31,801 nt of DNA, from the NCBI RefSeq assembly GCF_040394755.1, contig NZ_JBEBRQ010000033.1, one strand, 5' to 3'. Of this stretch, positions 7,118-14,723 are shown in pieces; the first letter of the stretch is position 1, and each line of letters begins with the position of its first letter. This DNA is from Castellaniella defragrans_A (GTDB taxonomy: Bacteria > Pseudomonadota > Gammaproteobacteria > Burkholderiales > Burkholderiaceae_B). Below the pieces are notes generated by a model. It was not told where the DNA came from. It did not search any database and was given only the letters and a program-made list of their open reading frames with translations. A program made the translations under genes and the position numbers.

Positions 7118-8104
7118 CTACTGTGTACCGCCGTCCGGATGCAGTTGCGCAAAAGCGTCGACCACGCGCGCCACGGCATCCCCGGACTCGCAGGCTATGG
7201 CCTGGCGCCCGGGCAGTCCGCGCAGCCAGGTGATCTGGCGCTTGGCCAACTGGCGGGTGGCGGCGATGGCGCGTTCGATGGCCTGCTCCAGGGTGCATTT
7301 TCCATCCAGAAAATCCCAGACTTGCCGGTAGCCCACGCAACGGATCGAGGGCAGGCCGGGGTGCAGATCGCCGCGCGCGTGCAAGGCGCGCACCTCGTCC
7401 ACCAGTCCGGCTTCGATCATGGCGCTGTAGCGCCGGGCGATGCGGGCGTGCAGCCAGGCGCGGTCCCCGGGTTCCAGGCTGATGGCGGCGTGGCGCCAGC
7501 CGGGCAGCGGGATGGCCGGCGTATCTCGCAGCCACTGGCTCATGCCGCGCCCGCTGCCGCGCCAGATTTCGAGCGCGCGCTGCAAGCGCTGGCTGTCGTT
7601 GGGCGCCAGCCGGGCGGCGGTTTCGGGGTCCACGCGGGCGAGCTCCGCATGCAGCGCGGGCCAGCCCCGCAGCCTTGCCTCCTCGTCGAGGGTCTGGCGC
7701 AGCGCCGGGTCGGCCTGCGGCAGTTCGTGCAGGCCTTCGCGCAGAGCTTTGTAGTACAGCATGGTGCCGCCGCACAGCAGCGGGATGCGGCCACGCGCCC
7801 GGATCTGCCGCGCCAGCAGGGCCGTGTCGCTGGCGAACTCTGCCGCCGAGTAGGTTTCGGCCGGGTCGCGGATGTCGATCAGGTGGTGCGCGACCTGCGA
7901 TTGTTCGCCGATGGACGGTTTGGCGGTGCCGATGTCCATGCCGCGGTAGATGGTCGCCGAATCCATGGCGATGATCTCGATCGGCCAGCGCTGCGCCAGC
8001 GCCAGCGCCGCCGCCGATTTGCCCGAGGCCGTCGGGCCTGCCAGGCAGACCAGGATGCCGGGATCGTTGTCCGTGAGGGCGTCGCGCCCGATATCCTGGG
8101 TCAT
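7118..8104 (-). CDS. miaA: tRNA dimethylallyltransferase
   Basis: This adds the dimethylallyl group to N6 of A37 in tRNAs that read codons starting with U. The 328-aa protein has the P-loop GPTASGKS (23-30), the DSATIYRGMDIGTAKPS substrate-binding segment (AT where many relatives have MQ or RQ in DSxxxYRG), VAHHLIDIRDPAETYSAAEF, the LLCGGTMLYYKAL loop and C-terminal IRCVGYRQVWDFL. The ATG at 8104 overlaps the mutL stop in an ATGA, so translation is probably coupled. mutL-miaA is a widespread order. A longer open frame to 8176 exists but lies inside mutL. hfq, which follows miaA in enterics, does not follow here. Confidence 0.95.
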   Translation of the reverse strand: MTQDIGRDALTDNDPGILVCLAGPTASGKSAAALALAQRWPIEIIAMDSATIYRGMDIGTAKPSIGEQSQVAHHLIDIRDPAETYSAAEFASDTALLARQIRARGRIPLLCGGTMLYYKALREGLHELPQADPALRQTLDEEARLRGWPALHAELARVDPETAARLAPNDSQRLQRALEIWRGSGRGMSQWLRDTPAIPLPGWRHAAISLEPGDRAWLHARIARRYSAMIEAGLVDEVRALHARGDLHPGLPSIRCVGYRQVWDFLDGKCTLEQAIERAIAATRQLAKRQITWLRGLPGRQAIACESGDAVARVVDAFAQLHPDGGTQ

Positions 8105-9960
8105 TGGCCGCGCATGAACAGCTTGTCCAGGTCGCTCATGCTCCATTGAAACCAGGTGGGCCGCCCATGATTGCACTGGTCGGCGCGTTCGGTGCGCTCC
8201 ATCTGCCGCAGCAGGGCGTTCATTTCGTCGATCCCCAGGCGCCGGTTGGCCCGCACCGCGCCGTGGCAGGCCATGGTCGACAGCAGCTCGTTGCGCTGCT
8301 CGGTCAGGCGGGCCGAGTGGCCGATGCGCGCGAGATCGGCCAGGACGCCGCGCGCCAGCGCTTCGATGTCACCCTGCGCCAGCAGGGCGGGCACCGCGCG
8401 CACCGCCAGGGAACCCGGGCCGGTCGGACGGATGCGCAGGCCCAGGGCGTCGAGCGTTTCCTGCTCGGACTCGGCCAGCGCCACCTCGGTCGCGCTGGCG
8501 CTGAACACCACGGGGACCAGCAGTTCCTGGGCGGGCAGCGGCGCGCCGTCCATCGCCTGTTTCAGGGCCTCGTAGACGATGCGTTCGTGCGCCGCGTGCA
8601 TATCGACCAGGATCAGGCCGCGGGCATTCTGCGCGAGGATATAGATTCCGTGCAATTGGCCCAGCGCCATGCCCAGCGGCAGTTCGTCGGACTCGGGGGA
8701 TTGCGTCTGGAGCGCCGTGGGTCCCCCGGCATCCAGGGGCTGGTAGAGTTGCTGCCAGTTGGTGGCCGGCGGCCGTTCGTTCAGGTGGAATCGCTGCTGG
8801 ACCAGGGGGCGCGGGGCGGTGGCCGAATGGCTGGATGGCCGCGCCGGGAAGGCGTCCGTCCGGGCCGTCGCCGCAAGCAAGCCGCTGTTTCCGTTTGCTG
8901 GTGTCGCCGCAGTGGCGGGATCGCCTTCCGAAGGGAGCGGCGGCGCCTCGGATGCGCCGGGGCCGGCGGCGCCGCCGCGCTGGGCCAGGGCCTGTCCCAG
9001 CGCCTGGGTGACGTACCGGTGGATGGCGCCGCTGTCGCGGAAACGGACCTCGTGCTTGGCCGGATGCACGTTCACGTCCACTGTGGCGGGGTCGAGCGTC
9101 AGGAACAGGACGTAGGCGGGCTGGCGGTCGCCGTGCAGGACGTCGGCGTAGGCCTGACGCACGGCGTGCGAAACCGTGCGGTCGCGCACGTAGCGGCCAT
9201 TGACGTACAGGTACTGGCGGTCGGCGCGGTTGCGGGCGAAGGTCGGCCGGGTGATCCGCCCTTCGAGCGCGATCAGCCCCTGGACGGCGGAAACCGGCAG
9301 GCTCTGCTCGTCGAAGGCCTCGCCCAGCACGTCCCGGATTCGGACCTCGGGGCTGGCGCGGGGCCAGTTGCGCTGAGGTTTGTCGTTGTGGAACAGGCGG
9401 ATCGCCACCTCGGGGTGGGCGAGCGCGATGCGCTCGACCGCCTCGACGCAGTGGGCGTATTCGGTGGCCTCGGTGCGCAGGAACTTGCGGCGGGCGGGGA
9501 TGTGGTCAAAGAGCTGGCGCACCTCGACACGGGTGCCGACCGGGCCGGCGGCGGCTTCGGGAACCGCCGACTCGGCGGTGATCTGCCAGGCCTGGGAGTC
9601 GCCCGCCGTGCGCGAGGTGATCGTCAGGCGCGCGACCGAGGCGATCGAGGCCAGGGCCTCGCCGCGAAATCCCATGGAGGCGACGGATTCGAGTTCCGCG
9701 AGCGAGCGGATCTTGCTGGTCGCATGGCGCCGCAGGGCCAGCGGCAATTCGGCGGGCGGAATGCCCGAGCCATCGTCGCTGACCAGTATCCGGCGGATGC
9801 CGCCGCCATCGAGGCGGATCTCGATGGCGCGCGCGCCCGCATCCAGGGCGTTTTCCAGCAGTTCCTTGAGGACCGAGGCGGGGCGCTCGATGACCTCGCC
9901 TGCGGCGATCTGGCTGATCAGGGTGTCGGGCAGGGGGGCGATCGGACGGCGGTCGGACAT
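8101..9960 (-). CDS. mutL: DNA mismatch repair protein MutL
   Basis: This 619-aa protein couples mismatch recognition by MutS to strand incision. The N-terminal GHKL ATPase has IAAGEVIERPASVLKELLENALDAGA (catalytic E34, Mg-binding N37), DDGSGI, RHATSK and GFRGEALASIASV. A proline/alanine-rich linker spans about 330-410, and the C-terminal dimerisation domain follows. The C-terminus carries an endonuclease-like motif, D453-M-H-A-A-H-E459-R-I-V-Y-E464, with Met where most nicking MutL proteins have Gln. It also has ACHGAVRA and CNHGRPTW, which resemble the other metal-site motifs. This suggests a self-nicking MutL, as expected where MutH is absent. It starts a mutL-miaA operon. Confidence 0.95.
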   Translation of the reverse strand: MSDRRPIAPLPDTLISQIAAGEVIERPASVLKELLENALDAGARAIEIRLDGGGIRRILVSDDGSGIPPAELPLALRRHATSKIRSLAELESVASMGFRGEALASIASVARLTITSRTAGDSQAWQITAESAVPEAAAGPVGTRVEVRQLFDHIPARRKFLRTEATEYAHCVEAVERIALAHPEVAIRLFHNDKPQRNWPRASPEVRIRDVLGEAFDEQSLPVSAVQGLIALEGRITRPTFARNRADRQYLYVNGRYVRDRTVSHAVRQAYADVLHGDRQPAYVLFLTLDPATVDVNVHPAKHEVRFRDSGAIHRYVTQALGQALAQRGGAAGPGASEAPPLPSEGDPATAATPANGNSGLLAATARTDAFPARPSSHSATAPRPLVQQRFHLNERPPATNWQQLYQPLDAGGPTALQTQSPESDELPLGMALGQLHGIYILAQNARGLILVDMHAAHERIVYEALKQAMDGAPLPAQELLVPVVFSASATEVALAESEQETLDALGLRIRPTGPGSLAVRAVPALLAQGDIEALARGVLADLARIGHSARLTEQRNELLSTMACHGAVRANRRLGIDEMNALLRQMERTERADQCNHGRPTWFQWSMSDLDKLFMRGQ

Positions 9961-10074
9961 CGGGATGGGGGTAGAGAAGATGACCCGGTCAGTTTAAACG
10001 GTTTATGACTCGGGATTGAAAAGCGAATATAGTGGCAGGCTGCGTGCCCGCGCGGCACGGCTTCAGAGAAACAC

Positions 10075-10719
10075 ATGGTTGAATTTTTTCAATTGATCCT
10101 GCACATCGATCAATCCCTGGGTCTTTGGGTCGAGCAATATGGCGCCTGGATCTACCTGATCCTGGCAATCGTCATCTTTGCCGAGACCGGGCTGGTGGTC
10201 CTGCCGTTCCTGCCGGGCGACTCTTTGCTGTTCATCGCCGGGGCCTTCGGCGCCTCGGGTCTGCTCGACCCCGTCCTGCTGGGTGCGATCCTGCTGGTCG
10301 CGGCGATCCTGGGCAATACAGTCAACTACAGCGTCGGGCGCTTCATCGGACCCAAGGTTTTCGAGAGAGACTACCGTTTCCTCGACCGCAAGGCTTTGCT
10401 CAAGACCCACGCTTTCTATGAAAAGCATGGTGGCAAGACCGTCGTGCTGTCGCGTTTCCTGCCCCTGTTCCGGACCTTCGCCCCCTTTGTGGCCGGCGTG
10501 GCCGCGATGAACGCCTTGCGCTTTCAGTTGTACAACGTCATCGGCGCCGTGGCCTGGATCGTTGGCCTGATCACCCTGGGCTATTTTTTCGGCAATGTGC
10601 CCATCATCAAGGATCACCTCAACACCATCGTGCTGATCGGCGTGGGTACCGCCGCAGTGCCGGTGCTGCTGGGCATGTTGTGGAAGCTGCTGCGCCGCCG
10701 GGCCCCGGCGGGGAAATGA
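10075..10719 (+). CDS. DedA family inner-membrane protein
   Basis: This 214-aa polytopic membrane protein of the DedA/VTT-domain family is implicated in undecaprenyl-phosphate or phospholipid recycling and proton-motive-force homeostasis. Features are an N-terminal reentrant-like segment with FAETGLVVLPFLPGDSLL, LGNTVNYSVGRFIG, and RFLPLFRTFAPFVAGVAAM, whose arginine is functionally important in studied DedA proteins. Hydrophobic helices follow at about 150-170 and 178-203, with a basic tail (KLLRRR). It is a lone gene: divergent from mutL and convergent with amiC. A TATAGT at 10028-10033 may be a -10 box, but no good -35 is seen. Which DedA paralogue it is cannot be decided. Confidence 0.9.
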   Translation: MVEFFQLILHIDQSLGLWVEQYGAWIYLILAIVIFAETGLVVLPFLPGDSLLFIAGAFGASGLLDPVLLGAILLVAAILGNTVNYSVGRFIGPKVFERDYRFLDRKALLKTHAFYEKHGGKTVVLSRFLPLFRTFAPFVAGVAAMNALRFQLYNVIGAVAWIVGLITLGYFFGNVPIIKDHLNTIVLIGVGTAAVPVLLGMLWKLLRRRAPAGK

Positions 10720-10786
10720 TTGTCGCCGGATAGCGCGCCCCGTCCTGCGCGCGCCATGGCCCGTCGTCGCTCGCGCCTCGTATCGT

Positions 10787-12148
10787 CTAGGCGCGCCGCG
10801 CCAGCCCCGGGTTGGCCGCGAAATAGTCCTTGACCCCGGTGAGCATGGCGGTGGCGATGCGCTGCTGATGTTCGGTGCTGCGCAGCAGGCGCTCCTCCTC
10901 GGGGTTGCTGATGAAAGCTGTTTCGACCAGGATCGACGGGATGTCGGGCGCCTTGAGTACGGCGAATCCGGCGCGCTCGATGCTGTTCTTGTGCAGGCGA
11001 TTGATCTTGCCGATCTCGCCCAGGACGCGGGTGCCGACCTTGATCGAATCGTTGATCTGCGCGCCGGTGGACAGGTCGAGCAGAACCTTGGCGACTTGCT
11101 GGTTGTGGGCGCCGAGGTTCACGCCGCCGATCAGATCGGCGTCGTTTTCCTTCTGGGCCAGCCAGCGCGCGGCGGAGCTGGTCGCGCCATTCTGGGACAG
11201 CGCCCAGACCGACGAGCCGCGCGCCGAGGGCTTGACCCAGGCATCGGCGTGGATCGAGATGAACAGGTCGGCCTTCACGCGGCGCGCCTTTTGCACCCGC
11301 ACGTTCAGGGGCACGAAGTAGTCGCGGTCGCGGGTGAGATATGCGCGCATATTGGGCTGCGCATCGATCATTGCCTTCAGGCGCTTGGCGATCTGCAGGA
11401 CGATGTCTTTTTCCCGGGTGCCGCGCTGTCCGATGGCGCCAGGATCCTCGCCGCCGTGGCCGGGGTCCAGGGCAATGAGGATGGGCCGGTCGCGCTTGGC
11501 GATGGATGGCGGAGGGGCTACGGCCGCGGGAGGTTCCGGGGATTTGCGGGCGATCGGCGGCAGCTTCTGGCCCTCGACCGAGGGAATCGGCGTCTGGGAT
11601 GACCCGTTTTGCGCCAGCTCGTCGAGGACGCCGGCCAGCGGATCGTCCTGGGCGTCCTTGAGCAGGGCCAGCAGGGGGTCCTGGGCGATTTTCGGGTACA
11701 GGTCGAGCACCAGCCGATACTTGTATCCGCCTACCGGTTTGAGGGTGAAGACCTGCGGCGCGATGTCCTGTTTGAGGTCGAACACCAGCCGCACGATATT
11801 GGGCCTGTTCTGGGCTACCCGGACGGATTGGATGTAGGGATCGTTGGGGCGGACTTTCGAAACCAGCTCGTTGATGGCGGAGCTCATGTTCAGGCCATCG
11901 ATGTCGACGACCAGCCGGAAGGGATTGTCGAGCACGAAATGCTCGGCCTTGAGCTCGGAGTCCATTTCCAGGGTGACGCGCGTGTACTCGTCCGCAGGCC
12001 AGGTGCGCACCGCCAGGATGGTGGCGGCGTGGGCGAGGCGCGGAATGACGGGCAGCAGGAGCAGGGCGACACCGCCGGAGATCAGTTTGCGCCGCCGGGG
12101 ATCGGTCTGGGGAATCAGGGTCCGGGCGGAGTCAGTTGCGTCAGCCAT
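10787..12148 (-). CDS. amiC: N-acetylmuramoyl-L-alanine amidase, AmiC type, Tat-exported
   Basis: This periplasmic zinc amidase cleaves the stem peptide from septal peptidoglycan so that daughter cells separate. Of 453 aa, residues about 17-42 form a Tat-like signal (RRRKLISGG, a hydrophobic run, then AHA|A). An AMIN domain (about 45-150, ILAVRTWPADEYTRVTLEMD...VLDLYP) targets the division site. A Pro/Ala linker precedes the Amidase_3 domain (about 230-445) with the zinc-site blocks ALDPGHGGEDPGA, REKDIVLQ and FISIHADAW, and C-terminal ILVETAFISNPEEE. I placed the start at 12148, giving the family's N-terminus. This overlaps the end of tsaE by 34 bp. Confidence 0.93.
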   Translation of the reverse strand: MADATDSARTLIPQTDPRRRKLISGGVALLLLPVIPRLAHAATILAVRTWPADEYTRVTLEMDSELKAEHFVLDNPFRLVVDIDGLNMSSAINELVSKVRPNDPYIQSVRVAQNRPNIVRLVFDLKQDIAPQVFTLKPVGGYKYRLVLDLYPKIAQDPLLALLKDAQDDPLAGVLDELAQNGSSQTPIPSVEGQKLPPIARKSPEPPAAVAPPPSIAKRDRPILIALDPGHGGEDPGAIGQRGTREKDIVLQIAKRLKAMIDAQPNMRAYLTRDRDYFVPLNVRVQKARRVKADLFISIHADAWVKPSARGSSVWALSQNGATSSAARWLAQKENDADLIGGVNLGAHNQQVAKVLLDLSTGAQINDSIKVGTRVLGEIGKINRLHKNSIERAGFAVLKAPDIPSILVETAFISNPEEERLLRSTEHQQRIATAMLTGVKDYFAANPGLARRA

Positions 12149-12633
12149 AGTCGTCCTTTGTCGCTGTAGGCGTCGATGGATACGCGGCGGCCGGTGCCGG
12201 CATACTCCAGCAACATATCCAGGTCTGGCGGGGGGAGGCGGGTCCCGGCCTGCTCGGGCCATTCGATCAAAATGATCGCGTTTTCGTCGAATAATTCGCG
12301 AAAACCGGCGTCCTGCCATTCCTGGCCATCGCTAAATCTATAGAAATCAAAGTGATAGCAGTATAAGTTAGAAATATTATAGCTTTCAAGCAGGGCGTAG
12401 CTAGGACTTTTTATCCGGCCCTGGACGCCGACCGCCCGGAGCAGGGCGCGCGCGAGGCTGGTTTTCCCCGCGCCCAGGTCTCCTCGCAAGTGGATGCGCC
12501 CGCCTGGCGGCGGTGACGGTGCGGCGGCGCCGGCATCGCCGCCGAGAAGCAGAGGCGCGAGTCGTTGCGCCAATGCGACAGTGGCGGCCTCGTCGGCCAG
12601 CGTCATGGTCAGGGTGGCGAGGGGACGGGTCAT
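12115..12633 (-). CDS. tsaE: tRNA threonylcarbamoyladenosine biosynthesis ATPase
   Basis: This ATPase works with TsaB and TsaD to make t6A37 in tRNAs reading ANN codons. The 172-aa protein has the P-loop GDLGAGKTS (51-59), SPSYALLESY, the YHFDFYRF block (HxDxYR signature of the family) and ILIEWPEQ. There is an extra Gly/Ala/Pro-rich loop at about 31-45. Codons about 75-101 (12330-12412) are strikingly AT-rich (ATT, TTA, TAT, AGA, AAT) compared with everything around them, although the encoded residues are the conserved ones. A minus-strand TACAAT at 12693-12698 could be its -10 box. It overlaps the downstream amiC start, so the two are probably co-expressed. Confidence 0.93.
   Translation of the reverse strand: MTRPLATLTMTLADEAATVALAQRLAPLLLGGDAGAAAPSPPPGGRIHLRGDLGAGKTSLARALLRAVGVQGRIKSPSYALLESYNISNLYCYHFDFYRFSDGQEWQDAGFRELFDENAIILIEWPEQAGTRLPPPDLDMLLEYAGTGRRVSIDAYSDKGRLWLTQLTPPGP
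12360..12389 (-). promoter_or_regulatory. Promoter-like element inside tsaE, reading toward amiC
   Basis: Within the AT-rich patch of tsaE, TTGAAA (12389-12384) and TATACT (12365-12360) on the minus strand are separated by 18 bp. Each matches the sigma-70 consensus at five of six positions. Transcription would start about 200 bases upstream of the amiC ATG, so it could give amiC expression independent of tsaE. The match could also be a by-product of the conserved Tyr/Phe/Asn-rich protein segment. Confidence 0.4.
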
Positions 12634-12833
12634 GGAGAGGCTTCGAAAAAAGGACGACGTTCGCAGACTGCGCGCAGGCGGGAAACGGCATCATTGTATG
12701 CGGCGGATACGGCGTCGCTCGATGCGGCAGTGGCCGGCCGCCACGCTGGCGCCATGCCGTTTTTGCAAATCTTCACCTTGTGCTCGATGCGGTTGCGATA
12801 CGCTCAGAGTGTTTTTTTCTGGAGGGAAACACC

Positions 12834-13547
12834 ATGTATTCATTATCGAGGCGTTGTATGGCCGAGATCATCGGCACTTTCTGGCTGGTCCTCGGCGGTT
12901 GCGGAAGCGCGGTGCTGGCCGCCGGCTTTCCCGGATTCGGCATCGGTTTCGCGGGCGTTGCGCTGGCATTCGGCCTGACCGTGCTGACCATGGCTTTCGC
13001 CTTGGGTCATATCTCCGGCGGCCACTTCAACCCGGCCGTCACCGTGGGTTTGGCCGCTGGCGGACGTTTTCCCGCACGCGAGATCGTTCCCTATGTGGTG
13101 GCGCAGGTCATCGGCGCGGTGATCGCCGCCGCTGTGCTGGCCTGGATCGCCAGCGGCAAGCCGGGCTTCGACCTGGTCGCCAGCGGTTTCGCGGCCAATG
13201 GCTACGGCGATCATTCGCCCGGCAAGTACTCGCTGGGCGCCGCGCTGGTCTGCGAGATTGTGATGACCTTCGGCTTTCTGATCGTGATCCTGGGCGCCAC
13301 TGACAAGCGCGCGCCGGCGGGCTTTGCGCCGATTCCGATCGGCCTGGCGCTCACCCTCATCCACCTCGTCAGCATTCCCGTCACCAACACGTCGGTCAAC
13401 CCGGCCCGTTCGACCGGCCCGGCGCTGTTCGTGGGCGGCTGGGCGCTCGATCAGCTGTGGCTGTTCTGGGTGGCGCCGATCATCGGCGCCATCCTGGCGG
13501 CGCTGGTCTACCGCAGTATGGCGAACTCCACCGGCACCCAGGCATAG
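12834..13547 (+). CDS. aqpZ: Aquaporin Z (water channel)
   Basis: This 237-aa MIP-family channel has six membrane helices and two NPA boxes, HFNPAV (66-68) and VNPARS (189-191). The selectivity-filter residues read like water-specific AqpZ: H177 in LIHLVSIPVTNTSVNPAR, T186 and R192, so glycerol transport is unlikely. I chose the ATG at 12834 because GGAGGG (12821-12826) lies at the right distance and the first helix (MAEIIGTFWLVLGGCGSAV) follows immediately. Longer in-frame starts reach back into tsaE. The 200-bp upstream gap (12634-12833) shows no further gene and no strong promoter. The 3' end overlaps the convergent hydrolase gene by 40 bp. Confidence 0.95.
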   Translation: MYSLSRRCMAEIIGTFWLVLGGCGSAVLAAGFPGFGIGFAGVALAFGLTVLTMAFALGHISGGHFNPAVTVGLAAGGRFPAREIVPYVVAQVIGAVIAAAVLAWIASGKPGFDLVASGFAANGYGDHSPGKYSLGAALVCEIVMTFGFLIVILGATDKRAPAGFAPIPIGLALTLIHLVSIPVTNTSVNPARSTGPALFVGGWALDQLWLFWVAPIIGAILAALVYRSMANSTGTQA

Positions 13548-14503
13548 CCCTGGCCCTCGGCGCGCACGTGGCCCAGGCCGGGAAACGGCAGGTGCGCGCC
13601 GGCGACCCAGAGCCGGTCGCGCGCCGCCTCGGCAAAGATTTTCTTGCGGCTGGCGATTGCTTGGGCGCTGTCGGCATCGAATGCGATGACGACCTCGGGC
13701 CGCGCAAACTGCACGGCATGGCTGTGCACGATGTCGCCCCATACCAGCAGGCTTTGCTGCCCGGATGTGAACAGGTACGAGGTATGACCCGGCGTGTGGC
13801 CCGGGGTGGGCACGGCCTGTATGCCCGGCAATAAAGTGTCGTCGGGCTGGTAAGTCACGAATTTGCCGGCGGCCAGGTAGGGCGCGACCGCATCGCGCGC
13901 CTTTTGGAACGTCGGCTGGGCATTGGCTGGCGCTTGCGCCGCAACCGCGGTGTCCAGCCAGAAATCGGCCTCGGCGCGAGCCGCGTAGACGCTGGCGTTC
14001 GGAAACCGGCGCGCGCCTTCGGGCGTCAATAGACCGCAGGCGTGGTCGGGGTGCAGGTGGGTCAGCAGCACCGCATCGACCTGCTCGGGCTGGAAGCCCG
14101 CGGCGTGCAGATTGTCGGACAGCTTGCCGGCGGCCTGACTCAGGCAGGTCCCGCCGCCCGTATCCACCAGGACGATGTGCTGGCCGCTCTGGACAAGGTA
14201 GGCATTGACGGCGGTTTGCACGCCGGGGTCGGCGGGCACGAACATGGCCGCCAGCAGCCCTTGGATGTCGGCGGCGCTGGCGCCGCTGAGAAGGGCCGGG
14301 CTCAGGCTGGTGGAGCCATCGTACAGGGCGGTGACTACGAAATCGCCCAGCGCCATGCGGTAGAATCCCGGCGCCTGCGCGGTCTGGATGGGGGTGCCGG
14401 TAGCGGCCCAGGCGGGCGCGGCGGCGCCGGCCAGCAGGGTTGCGGCGGACAGGCCCAATGCGGCCAGGATGCGGCGGGATGGGTGACAGGCGGGAAGGCG
14501 CAT
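13508..14503 (-). CDS. Exported metallo-beta-lactamase-fold hydrolase, methyl parathion hydrolase-like
   Basis: This 331-aa protein has a Sec-type signal peptide (about 1-34, ending APAWA|A). The segment after it, APGFYRMALGDFVVTALYDGS, closely resembles the mature N-terminus of methyl parathion hydrolase as I recall it. The dinuclear metal site is complete: H149, H151, D153 and H154 in THLHPDH, H240 in PGHTPGH, D257 in VWGDIVHSHAVQF, and H304 in GAHLPFPGLGHV. Its normal substrate is unknown. Related enzymes act as lactonases or organophosphate triesterases, and a periplasmic ester or lactone hydrolase is the safest reading. It is convergent with aqpZ (40-bp overlap) and divergent from alaC, and forms no operon. 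Confidence 0.88.
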   Translation of the reverse strand: MRLPACHPSRRILAALGLSAATLLAGAAAPAWAATGTPIQTAQAPGFYRMALGDFVVTALYDGSTSLSPALLSGASAADIQGLLAAMFVPADPGVQTAVNAYLVQSGQHIVLVDTGGGTCLSQAAGKLSDNLHAAGFQPEQVDAVLLTHLHPDHACGLLTPEGARRFPNASVYAARAEADFWLDTAVAAQAPANAQPTFQKARDAVAPYLAAGKFVTYQPDDTLLPGIQAVPTPGHTPGHTSYLFTSGQQSLLVWGDIVHSHAVQFARPEVVIAFDADSAQAIASRKKIFAEAARDRLWVAGAHLPFPGLGHVRAEGQGYAWVPVEFAILR

Positions 14504-14617
14504 GGCGTGATGCTCCGTGAGTTGGCGTGGGGTATTCCTGAGAATAGCGCGAATCGATCGGGTGCGCGGTGATTTCGAGCCCGCCAGCGGATCAGGCGGG
14601 GCCGGGCGAGATAGTAT

Positions 14618-14646
14618 TTGCGAGTCGCCATCGCTTGCGCTAGATT
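14618..14646 (+). promoter_or_regulatory. Candidate alaC-hom-thrC promoter
   Basis: TTGCGA (14618-14623) and TAGATT (14641-14646) are separated by 17 bp, each matching four of six consensus positions. Transcription would begin near 14653, leaving a leader of about 70 bases before alaC. The leader contains no obvious Thr/Ile leader peptide or attenuator. The rest of the 14504-14723 gap contains no gene. Confidence 0.35.
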
Positions 14647-14723
14647 ATTGGATTTGCTGCGCCGCATTCATGTTCGGGGCGCCGCTTGCCCATCGGCTAC
14701 CACTACTCCCTTCGAGGATCATC

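Noticed and set aside
8104..10008. Open frame of 634 codons antisense to mutL
   Set aside because: No recognisable domain. It mirrors mutL almost exactly, as expected when third positions are G or C.
10043..10059. CGTGCC/GGCACG hairpin upstream of dedA as a riboswitch
   Set aside because: A single 6-bp stem with no further structure or known riboswitch motif; chance is likely in GC-rich DNA.
12513..12833. N-terminal extension of AqpZ by about 107 residues
   Set aside because: It is Arg-rich, overlaps tsaE and lacks a start site. The ATG at 12834 has GGAGGG upstream and begins the first helix.
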